This document shows, in pieces, positions 57,614 through 64,000 of a stretch of DNA of 64,000 nucleotides (position 1 is its first letter; every line of letters starts with the position of its first letter). The stretch covers positions 9,150,001 to 9,214,000 of the forward strand of contig NZ_CP114040.1 in the NCBI RefSeq assembly GCF_026965555.1, written 5' to 3'. Origin of the DNA: Nannocystis punicea. Its GTDB lineage: Bacteria; Myxococcota_A; Polyangia; Nannocystales; Nannocystaceae. The notes under the pieces were generated by a model. That model worked only from the letters and a program-made list of their open reading frames with translations, was not told the origin of the DNA and did no database searches. The position numbers and the translations under genes were made by a program.

Positions 57614-59305
57614 TCACGGTCCGACGGCGAGGCACGGGCCGGGCCGCGTCGCGTTGCAGATTCTTCCGTCGACGGTCGGCGCAACGCCCTGGGCGCCGGC
57701 CGCTTTCAGGCGCTCGATCGTCTGCTGTTTGAGGTCGACCTCCGGCATCTTCTTCAGCATCTTCTCGGTCAGCATCGTGTAACCATCCTGCCCGCGCGCC
57801 GGGTTGACGAGGAAGCTCTCGGTGACCGCGAGGAAGCGGTCCTTCGGCTTGACTGCCACCCAGCCCTTGGCCGTGCGGCGGCTGAGACCGGTGACCGCGC
57901 CGGTCGCCGGGTCGAAGCGGAATGCGAAGCCGGCGATCTGCAGGAAGTGGCCCTGGCCGGTCCAGTCGGAGACGGAGCGCTCGGCGACCTTCTGCAGGGT
58001 CGCACCGTCGATCTGGATCAGGCGCAGCGGGCTCGGGTACGCGAACAGCTCCTCGATCATCTGCCGCGTCACCGGGCCCGCCGCGAGGTTGCGATTCAGG
58101 CGGAACGACCCGGAGTTGTAGAACGCGACCTCGGCCCCGTGGGGCTTCGCGGACTCGAGCATCCAGTCGACGATCAGGTTGCCGAGGTTGGTCTCGAACC
58201 GGCGAATCTCCAATTCCTCGCCGACGAGCGTCACGCTCGTGCGCCCGATCTCGCCGGCGAGGCAGGCGGGCTGCTCCTTCGCCTTCGCGCAGAACTCGGC
58301 CTCGTGCTTCTTGCGCCAGCCGTCGACCACCGCCTGCAGCGCCGGGTCCGGCGCCGGGCTGGTCCCCTTCAGCGGCACGTACTCCCAGTCGATCTGGGGC
58401 TTGCCGTCGATCTTGCGCAGGCGCACCACCGCAGCCGTCGCCGCGTCGGCGTCCGCCTTCACCACCGCCGCCGTCCCGATCCGAGCGTCCTGGTGGTTGT
58501 GCTCGTGCCCGCCGAGGATCAGGTCCGGGCCCTCGGCGCCCAGGGCGGTCAGCAACGCCTGGTCCGCGGGCATGTCGAGATGCGTCAGCGCGATCACGAA
58601 GTCGGCGCCCTCGGCCCGCAGCGCCGCCGTCTCGGCCTTCGCCACCGCCACCCGGTCGCGGTGCGCCGCGATGTACTCGGCCTGGACCGAGTCGAGCGTC
58701 AGCCCGAACAGGCCCACTTTGTAGCCGCCGCTCTCGACCAGCCGCCGCGGCACGAGGTTGTCCGCCGCCACCACCGGCTCGCCGTTCTCGCCCTTCGCGA
58801 ACTCGACGCTGGCCGACAGCCACGTGAACCCCGACGCCTCGACGCGGCCGTCGAGCGCGCGGCCATCGTCCATGCCGCGCTTGTCGAACTCGTGGTTGCC
58901 CGGCACCACGAACATCCGCGGGTCGAACGCCTTGCCGTCGCCGTCGAGGTGGTTGAGCGCGTCGACCATCTGGTCGCCGCCGTACAGCCGGCTCATGAAC
59001 GACGGCTGCAAGAAATCGCCGCCGTGCGTGAGCAGCAGCGTCGGGTGCTCCTGCTCGAGCTGGGTTCGCAGCGCCCGGACCCGGGCCATCCCGCCCTCGC
59101 CCGCCTCGGGATTGCCCTCGATGCGGTAGGTGTCGTTGATGTGCAGGAGCACCGCCTCCTTCGGCGCGGGCGCGGCGGCTGGCGAAGTCGCCGGGTCGCT
59201 CGCCGGCGGTGTGGTCGCGGGCGCCGCGGGCTGCTGACACGCGAGGATGCCGAGGAGGGGGAGGAGCAAGTTGCGCAGTGGAAGGTCGCGTCTCACGGCG
59301 CACAT
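57614..59305 (-). CDS. 5'-nucleotidase/UshA-type metallophosphatase lipoprotein
   Basis: 563 residues. Lipobox LLGILAC, short Pro/Ala linker, then the calcineurin-like N-terminal domain: AVLLHINDTYRIEGNPEAGE, LLLTHGGDFLQPSFMSRLYG, VVPGNHEFDKRGMDDG, VIALTHLDMPADQAL, LILGGHEHNHQDARIG. The C-terminal nucleotidase domain has NLGNLIVDWMLESAKPHGAE, VAFYNSGSFRLNRNLAAGPV and FAFRFDPATGAVTGLS. All metal motifs look intact. Expected role: dephosphorylation of nucleotides outside the cytoplasmic membrane for nucleoside and phosphate salvage. Confidence 0.9.
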   Translation of the reverse strand: MCAVRRDLPLRNLLLPLLGILACQQPAAPATTPPASDPATSPAAAPAPKEAVLLHINDTYRIEGNPEAGEGGMARVRALRTQLEQEHPTLLLTHGGDFLQPSFMSRLYGGDQMVDALNHLDGDGKAFDPRMFVVPGNHEFDKRGMDDGRALDGRVEASGFTWLSASVEFAKGENGEPVVAADNLVPRRLVESGGYKVGLFGLTLDSVQAEYIAAHRDRVAVAKAETAALRAEGADFVIALTHLDMPADQALLTALGAEGPDLILGGHEHNHQDARIGTAAVVKADADAATAAVVRLRKIDGKPQIDWEYVPLKGTSPAPDPALQAVVDGWRKKHEAEFCAKAKEQPACLAGEIGRTSVTLVGEELEIRRFETNLGNLIVDWMLESAKPHGAEVAFYNSGSFRLNRNLAAGPVTRQMIEELFAYPSPLRLIQIDGATLQKVAERSVSDWTGQGHFLQIAGFAFRFDPATGAVTGLSRRTAKGWVAVKPKDRFLAVTESFLVNPARGQDGYTMLTEKMLKKMPEVDLKQQTIERLKAAGAQGVAPTVDGRICNATRPGPCLAVGP

Positions 59306-59671
59306 GGTACCCGTCCGGATGCCGTCGAGGCTCCACTTCGCTCATTTTCGCAGCCGTTCGTTCTCGCGCGCTCGGCGACGCGAGGCCGAGCCTGCAACGA
59401 GCCGCCAGGGCTTGTCGCGCGATGTAATCATTGCACTCGGACCGGTGACTCCGAATTGGCGTGGCTCCCGGGCGGCGGGACTGCCTCGGACCGGGCTAGT
59501 CGCAGGCCGACATCGCCATGAACTGCTGCGAGGAGAGTTCCATCGAGCGCGACCAATGGCAGTCCGTCAGCGGACCACCGAGGAAGCCCACCGCCGCGGC
59601 GCGGCGCCCTGGACGAGTGTTTCCTCGCCGTCGCTTGCGCCGCAGAGCCAGGCCGGTAAGCTCTCGCAACC

Positions 59672-59866
59672 ATGCGACACACGGAGCCGAGACGACGGAA
59701 GTTCTTGTGCCTGGCGGCTGGCGTCCTGGCGTCCGCCATGTGGTTCTCCTGGTCGGCCATCACCCTGATTCCCGGATCGACGGGTGACGGGCTGTACTGG
59801 GCCGTGAGCAATGCCCTCGCGTTCCTGGCCGGCGCGGCTTTCGGGGCAGCCGCGATCACTCGCTGA
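59672..59866 (+). CDS. Small membrane protein, two helices
   Basis: 64 residues: MRHTEPRRRKFLCLAAGVLA begins a basic cytoplasmic end and first helix, followed by WFSWSAITLIPGSTGDG and a second helix VSNALAFLAGAAFGAAAIT. Its end overlaps the end of the convergent DCC1 gene by 11 bases. Residue composition and GC3 look coding; function unknown. Confidence 0.5.
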   Translation: MRHTEPRRRKFLCLAAGVLASAMWFSWSAITLIPGSTGDGLYWAVSNALAFLAGAAFGAAAITR

Positions 59867-60305
59867 GACAGCCGCTGGGGCAGGTGTTGCCGGCGCACCG
59901 CTGCGCTGGCGGCGTGGTGATGAGGCGCGCGAGCTGGGCGTCGCTCGCCAGGCGGAGCAGGCTCGACAGCGACAGCCGGTTGCTCGAGACGAGCGTGCAG
60001 AATCGTCGCACCAGCGGGAGCAGCGCCGGCGTGGCGAGGCGTACCGACCACTCCCGGTAGTCCGCCAGCGCCCACAGGCACATCAGCCAGGCGCCGCCGC
60101 CGACGTAGACCTCGCCGGTCGAGCGGATCACCAGCAGCTCCTGATCGGGACGGTAGGCTTCGATGCCGGGAAACATCTGCGCCAGATCCGGGTGCTGCAG
60201 CGGGATGAAGTGCAGCGGCACATAGGCGGGCTGTTGCTCGAGAAATCGACGGACTGTCGAGCACAGCCCGCACTCGGCGTCGTAGAGGACAGACAGAGTC
60301 TCCAC
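59856..60305 (-). CDS. DCC1-like thiol-disulfide oxidoreductase (DUF393)
   Basis: 149 residues with the family start METLSVLYDAECGLCSTVRR, carrying DxxCxxC. PLHFIPLQHPDLAQMFPGIE and ELLVIRSTGEVYVGGGAWLM follow, as in DUF393 proteins. The tail has two extra Cys (RCAGNTCPSGC) that may pair. It is the last gene of a GbsR/membrane protein/DCC1 group, separated by 10 bases from the membrane protein gene. Confidence 0.88.
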   Translation of the reverse strand: METLSVLYDAECGLCSTVRRFLEQQPAYVPLHFIPLQHPDLAQMFPGIEAYRPDQELLVIRSTGEVYVGGGAWLMCLWALADYREWSVRLATPALLPLVRRFCTLVSSNRLSLSSLLRLASDAQLARLITTPPAQRCAGNTCPSGCLSE

Positions 60306-60315
60306 GCCGACCTCC

Positions 60316-60750
60316 TCAGCTCCTCATCGCGCCGGCGACGTGGTAGGGGCTCGCGGGCGGCTGAAGCAGGCCGCTCGGGTGCACCGGCGGCGGCGCGGTC
60401 CGCAGCTCGGCGCGCCGGCGGACTCGTGCGAGTACGTACATGTTGAAGAAGTGCATGCCGCCGAGGGTGAGCAGCACCGTGCCGAGCTTGCCGCTCAGGA
60501 TCTCGAACACCGCGCGCGCGTCCGCAGGGGCGGCGCCGTACTCGCGCAGCCACAGGGTCACAAAGCCGATATTGACGAGGTAGAAGCCGACCACCAGCAG
60601 GTGGTTGACCGAATCGGCGAGCTCCTCGTTGCCCTGCATGGCATCGACCAGGAAGATGCGACCGTTCTTGTGCAGCGTCCGTGCGACCCACATGGTGAGG
60701 GCCAGGCTGATGCCGAGGTAGATCGTGTATGTGATGATCGACGTGTCCAC
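60316..60750 (-). CDS. Integral membrane protein in the DCC1 operon
   Basis: 144 residues from a GTG start with AGGAG upstream. Three hydrophobic helices: ITYTIYLGISLALTMWVART, LLVVGFYLVNIGFVTLWLRE and LGTVLLTLGGMHFFNMYVLA. The C-terminus is Pro/Arg-rich. A short operator-like palindrome sits just before it (60767-60782). It may anchor or donate electrons to the DCC1 protein; this is position-based inference. Confidence 0.72.
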   Translation of the reverse strand: MDTSIITYTIYLGISLALTMWVARTLHKNGRIFLVDAMQGNEELADSVNHLLVVGFYLVNIGFVTLWLREYGAAPADARAVFEILSGKLGTVLLTLGGMHFFNMYVLARVRRRAELRTAPPPVHPSGLLQPPASPYHVAGAMRS

Positions 60751-60766
60751 TGTGATTCTCCTATAT

Positions 60767-60782
60767 TCCTGAACTTTCAGGA
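60767..60782. promoter_or_regulatory. GAACTTTC palindrome before the membrane protein gene
   Basis: TCCTGAA-CT-TTCAGGA, perfect 7-base arms. Contains GAACTTTC, whose complement GAAAGTTC recurs at 61363-61370 upstream of the GbsR gene. The AT-rich patch and TATAG next to it suggest a promoter. Confidence 0.6.
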
Positions 60783-60815
60783 TTCTCTGAAAACACCAGA
60801 CAAAAAAAATTTGGC

Positions 60816-61340
60816 TCAGCCGAGCAGGCGCAGCATGGCGGGGACGATCTTGCTCTGCTCGGTCGCGGCGACGCGCTCGGCCAGTGAGGCCGCCAATTCG
60901 ACGAAGTCGGCGAGCGCCTTGAGCTGCTCGTGAACCGCGCGGCCCTCGGCGTCGCGCAGCCCGCGGGTCGAATCGGCGCAGTCACGCAGCACCGTCCGGG
61001 TCGGGTCGATCTCGCGGCGCTTGCGCTCGCGGAGGATGGTGCAGAACAGCTGCCACACGTCCTTCTCGGCCTCGAAGTACTCGCGGCGTTCGCCTGGACG
61101 CACGACCTTGCGGCACAGGCCGCAGGTGACGAGCTCGCGCAGGTTGGTGTTGGCGTTGCCGCGGCTGATCGCCAGCGCCTCCATCACCTCATCGGTCGAG
61201 CGCGGCTCGGGCGAGAGGAGGAGCAGCGCGTGGATCTGCGCCATCGTGCGGTTGATCCCCCAGGCGCTCCCGAGCGCGCCCCACTGGGCGATGAAGCGCT
61301 CGCGCGCCGTCTGCAATGTGCTGGCTCCGGAGGTCGGCAT
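60816..61340 (-). CDS. GbsR/MarR-type transcriptional regulator
   Basis: 174 residues. Features of the GbsR group: ARERFIAQWGALGSAWGINR, TMAQIHALLLLSPEPRSTDE, VMEALAISRGNANTNLRELV (winged helix-turn-helix), LCRKVVRPGERREYFEAEKD. Members control envelope or osmoprotectant genes; in DUF393-linked loci they regulate the neighbours. A consensus -35 TTGACA at about 61378-61373 on the minus strand and the repeated GAAAGTTC element suggest autorepression. It is followed after 65 bases by the membrane protein gene. Confidence 0.88.
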   Translation of the reverse strand: MPTSGASTLQTARERFIAQWGALGSAWGINRTMAQIHALLLLSPEPRSTDEVMEALAISRGNANTNLRELVTCGLCRKVVRPGERREYFEAEKDVWQLFCTILRERKRREIDPTRTVLRDCADSTRGLRDAEGRAVHEQLKALADFVELAASLAERVAATEQSKIVPAMLRLLG

Positions 61341-61346
61341 TTCTAT

Positions 61347-61370
61347 ACTTTCATTTTGTTCCGAAAGTTC
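61347..61370. promoter_or_regulatory. GbsR operator/promoter with ACTTTC and GAAAGTTC sites
   Basis: ACTTTC at 61347-61352 and GAAAGT at 61363-61368 form an inverted repeat between the -35 TTGACA and the ATG at 61340. The GAAAGTTC element is the complement of that in the palindrome at 60767, linking both promoters to one regulator. Confidence 0.55.
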
Positions 61371-61637
61371 CGAATGTCAAGGGGAAACGAAATGCGCGAT
61401 TTCACCCCGGTAGGCGAGTCTGCGCGGAGCGCTCAAGAAGTTTGAAGCGGAAATCGCATGAGCCCCTCGCAGAACTCCTTGAAACCCCGGCCCTGGCCGC
61501 GGTGGGCGTACAGGCGACGTTGTTCTTCGCCGCCTGCGTGCGCGAGCCGCCGCTGCGACGCCCGTGCGCTGGCGCGCCGGAGACTGTGAGCTGCGGCGAT
61601 TGACCATCGGCGTGGCCGTGTGGGAAGTAGGTCGGCG

Positions 61638-62270
61638 ATGCTCTGGCGCCCGGATACGTGTGCGATCGTCGTCCTCGTCGCGTTTGCTGCGTGCATGCGG
61701 CGACCGGCGCCGGAGCCCCCGCCGGTCCAGCCCGTCGACGAGCCGTTATGCGCGGCGAGCCTCAAGCTCGCGCACGCCTGCACCGGCGCACAACCCGATC
61801 TCGTGATGTGCTCCGTGTTCACCGGCTCCGCCGCGACCTCCGAGATCACAAACAACACCGACAGCGACCTCGTGTTCGCCACGGGCATGATGATCGTCGA
61901 TGGGCGCGGCGAGGAGCTTCTCCCGGCGGTCCTCGGCCCCGAGGTCCGGGTACCCGCCCGGTCCACCAATCGGCCGTGGCAGATCGCCATGCCGCGGCTG
62001 CCGGACGGGTACGTTCAAATCGAGGTTATGGTCCTCGGGACGAGCGCCGATGGCGGACACGAGCGCTCCACCAGCAGCGAGGGCCACCTTCGGGTGCGCG
62101 GCGGGCAGATCGAGGTCCTCGATTTCCACGGGTGGTACGAGGCGACGGCCTCCATGAACGTACATGAGGCCCTGCCCGGCCAACCGGACCCGGTGCCCGA
62201 GGGTCCGACCCCGGGCGAGCGGCTGTATGAGCAGTTGCGGGCGCAGGCCAAGCGACCCGCCACGCCGTGA
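61638..62270 (+). CDS. Lipoprotein, function unknown
   Basis: 210 residues from ATG 61638. Hydrophobic signal CAIVVLVAFAAC (lipobox), a short Pro/Glu linker, then a beta-rich domain: MCSVFTGSAATSEITNNTDS, VFATGMMIVDGRGEELLPAV, YVQIEVMVLGTSADGGHERS. Composition suggests an immunoglobulin-like sandwich. The C-terminus is Pro-rich and helical (GERLYEQLRAQAKRP). No family recognised. Confidence 0.65.
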   Translation: MLWRPDTCAIVVLVAFAACMRRPAPEPPPVQPVDEPLCAASLKLAHACTGAQPDLVMCSVFTGSAATSEITNNTDSDLVFATGMMIVDGRGEELLPAVLGPEVRVPARSTNRPWQIAMPRLPDGYVQIEVMVLGTSADGGHERSTSSEGHLRVRGGQIEVLDFHGWYEATASMNVHEALPGQPDPVPEGPTPGERLYEQLRAQAKRPATP

Positions 62271-62462
62271 TCCGTCTCGAGCTCGCTCCAGCCCAGATCC
62301 GCCGGGCCACTGAGCGCGTCGGGGGCCGCCGGGCGCGAGGATGTTCAAGGAGAAGGCCAAGGGCTGACAGGCTCGTCAGCAATGACGTGCAGTGCACGGC
62401 AACGACGCTTGCATCAACCCGTGAGCGCCCCCGCGCCGCCCGCCGCGCGTCCGCGACTGAAG

Positions 62463-62890
62463 ATGATAGGCTGCCCGGATATCACCATCCCGCCGTCCGG
62501 GCCCCTGCACTCTCGCCGCGCTGGCCCTGTTCGCCTGCGGCCCGACCCCCGGCAGCGACACGACCACCGACGCGAGCACGACGAACGCCACGAGCTCCTC
62601 GGAGCCGATCGCCGACACGACGACGACCGGCGCACCAACGACCGGCACACCGATGACCGGTGAGCCGACGACCAGATCCGACGGCGACACGGCCGCCACC
62701 ACGACTGTCGACTCGACGATGACCGGCGTCGACCCGGGCACCACGAGCGACACGACCACCACCACGACTGTCGACTCGACGATGACCGGCGTCGACCCGG
62801 GCACCACGAGCGACACGACCACCACCACGCGAGACACCCCTTCGAATCCGGGCCCGCAGATCGCGGTCTTGAGGAGCGGACGTTTCGACC
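62463..62890 (+). pseudogene. Truncated and frameshifted Thr-linker lipoprotein
   Basis: From 62512 the frame reads LAALALFACGPTPGSDTTTD, a lipobox plus the Thr/Asp linker typical of this genome, and continues ~110 residues. No start codon is in this frame; ATG 62463 begins a signal-like MIGCPDITIPPSGPLHS in another frame, so a one-base change separates them. After the linker no domain follows: the frame runs over the 3' end of the opposite-strand PDZ gene. The functional domain is lost. Confidence 0.5.
62701..62826 (+). repeat. 63-bp tandem duplication in a Thr-rich linker
   Basis: Two adjacent identical copies of a 63-base unit encoding 21 residues that start TTTVDSTMTGVDPGTT. Exact identity of both copies shows a recent duplication. 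Confidence 0.85.
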
Positions 62891-62891
62891 G

Positions 62892-63359
62892 TCACTCGAT
62901 GTCCACTTGCAGGACCGTCGTCTGGCCGTCGCGCTCGATGGCAAAGCGGCTGGTGCCCGTGGTCCGGAGGTGCTCGAAAGCAGCATCGACGCCGGCAACG
63001 TCGACCACGGGAGCGCCATCGACATCCGTGAGCAAATCGCCGTTCTTGAGGCCGACGAGCTTGGGCAGGCTGTCGGTGCGCAGGCCGTAGACGAAGACCC
63101 CGCGACGGACGCCGTCTTCGATGAAGGGGATCAGGCGGGCCTGCTCACGCACGGGCGCGGTGTTGACGGCAAGCGTGTCGACGAATCGTTGATCGAGGGT
63201 GCATCGAACGTCGCAGCAGCGCACGAAGGGCGACGCATTGTCGAGCTGGGCGGCGGCGTCAGCGGCTGGGCGAGCGTTGAAGGGAGAGAGGAACAACACG
63301 CCAGCGCAGGTGAGGCCGGCGACAAACGAGCCGAGAGCGAGGTGGACGGACGAGCACAT
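62892..63359 (-). CDS. Membrane-anchored PDZ-domain protein (GspC-like)
   Basis: 155 residues from ATG 63359. N-terminal anchor SVHLALGSFVAGLTCAGVLF. A Cys pair (FVRCCDVRCTLDQRFVD) precedes the PDZ domain of ~75 residues: RRGVFVYGLRTDSLPKLVGL, KNGDLLTDVDGAPVVDVAGV, DAAFEHLRTTGTSRFAIERD. The layout resembles the type II secretion component GspC, but no other gsp genes are near; it may be a stand-alone envelope adaptor. Confidence 0.75.
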   Translation of the reverse strand: MCSSVHLALGSFVAGLTCAGVLFLSPFNARPAADAAAQLDNASPFVRCCDVRCTLDQRFVDTLAVNTAPVREQARLIPFIEDGVRRGVFVYGLRTDSLPKLVGLKNGDLLTDVDGAPVVDVAGVDAAFEHLRTTGTSRFAIERDGQTTVLQVDIE

Positions 63360-63597
63360 GCAGAGAGGCCTAGCAAGTCCGATGCCACCATCATGACAAG
63401 TATCCGCCGAGAGAATCGCCAGCAGACGCCGTGGGAGCCGACATTTTGTCATCCGTACGCCATGCCCGGGACTTGTTGATCCCGCCCACGGCATCGAGGC
63501 GATGATGACGAGGCGCCTCGGCGACCTGGGCGGCGACCAGGTCGAGGTCGAGGCTGGCCTCGGCGACCTCGGCGACGGTGAAGTCGTCGACCCGCGA

Positions 63598-64000
63598 TCA
63601 GGGGGTGCAGTCGCCGCCCCCGCCGTCGACGGCGGTGAGCCGGAGCCGCGGCATCGCCAGCGGGTTGCCGTGCGGGCTGAAGTCGGCCTCGGGGAACACG
63701 ATCGTCGCGTCGGCGAGCAGGAGCTGGTGCGGCAGGACGATCCAGGCCGGCGTCATGTGGTTGAGGGGGGCAGCGCCGCTGAGGACGAACTCGTTGTCGC
63801 CCGGCGCGTGCATCGAGGGCACGCGTTCGGCGACGAGGGTGGACAGGTCGGCGCCGTCGAACGGGTTTTCGGCGCCCGCGGCGGTGAGCGCTGGGAGGCA
63901 CTGGCCCGTGCTCCCCAGCACGGGCGCCTCCGCATTCTCGACCACGACGGCGAGCGTCTCCTTGATGAGGGGCTCGATCGCCGGATCCGCGTCGCCGTCC
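63598..64000 (-). CDS. Partial exported protein (5' end beyond the right edge)
   Basis: A minus-strand frame enters from the right edge and stops at 63598. Readable residues: DADPAIEPLIKETLAVVVEN, APVLGSTGQCLPALTAAGAE, FVLSGAAPLNHMTPAWIVLP, ending DGGGGDCTP. Two Cys could form a disulfide. It looks like the C-terminal ~135 residues of a secreted protein; family unknown. Confidence 0.6.
   Translation of the reverse strand, partial: DGDADPAIEPLIKETLAVVVENAEAPVLGSTGQCLPALTAAGAENPFDGADLSTLVAERVPSMHAPGDNEFVLSGAAPLNHMTPAWIVLPHQLLLADATIVFPEADFSPHGNPLAMPRLRLTAVDGGGGDCTP

Overview
The window looks like chromosome of a high-GC myxobacterium, most likely a Nannocystis-type member of the Myxococcota. 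The evidence is very high third-position GC and many exported lipoproteins that join a short lipobox signal to a long Thr/Ser/Asp/Gly linker (12996, 13930, 25498, 53386). A fibro-slime protein, an ECF sigma operon, large hybrid kinases, TPR lipoproteins and many one-component regulators also fit. There is no rRNA, tRNA, CRISPR or phage module. The only clear mobile element is a group II intron.

Layout. 1-6.2 kb: a cut gene; an isochorismatase/SnoaL fusion divergent from a LysR regulator, with a ~2.0 kb group II intron (about 1595-3622) between them ending two bases before the hydrolase start; then a Rieske oxygenase. 6.3-10.3 kb: a 17-codon peptide gene, a ferritin-like protein, an RsbR-like GAF-STAS protein, and a decayed stretch. 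10.3-15.7 kb: exported protein, ECF sigma factor and anti-sigma-like protein, with an A-tract motif at the sigma gene repeated before the next lipoprotein; then a beta-propeller lipoprotein. 15.7-20.9 kb: YjbR-like, SnoaL-like and AraC genes; a TetR/FAD-monooxygenase pair around a clear operator; a HAD phosphatase. 21-25.5 kb: unknown protein, DUF4139-like lipoprotein, metallo-beta-lactamase-fold lipoprotein. 26-31 kb: a LytS/LytTR two-component system, a TPR protein, a 39-codon peptide gene, and a PD40 propeller protein. 31-40 kb: ArsR with a double SRPBCC protein; a PNPOx-FNR-ferredoxin fusion facing an AraC regulator; a 2OG-Fe(II) oxygenase; a TPR lipoprotein. 40-42.4 kb: a cysteine-less isochorismatase homologue and a TetR/NmrA pair. 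42.5-48 kb: a three-gene signalling operon with a double hybrid kinase. 48-64 kb: an MpaB/DUF2236 oxygenase, small exported proteins, a metallophosphoesterase broken by an in-frame TAG, a fibro-slime lipoprotein, an M23-like protein behind a hairpin-rich leader, a 5'-nucleotidase lipoprotein, a GbsR/membrane protein/DCC1 operon, and degraded or partial exported proteins.

Three things are not explained by ordinary annotation. (1) Two tiny genes encode peptides sharing a basic-hydrophobic-basic-Ala-Gly motif (6331-6384 and 29705-29824); the second lies behind a LytS/LytTR/TPR set. (2) A family of short hairpins, TGTCC-N4-GGACA, lies just after stop codons, between genes, and inside at least three reading frames. 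(3) The intron may supply the ribosome binding site of the gene beside it. All assignments come from reading the sequence; no database search was run.
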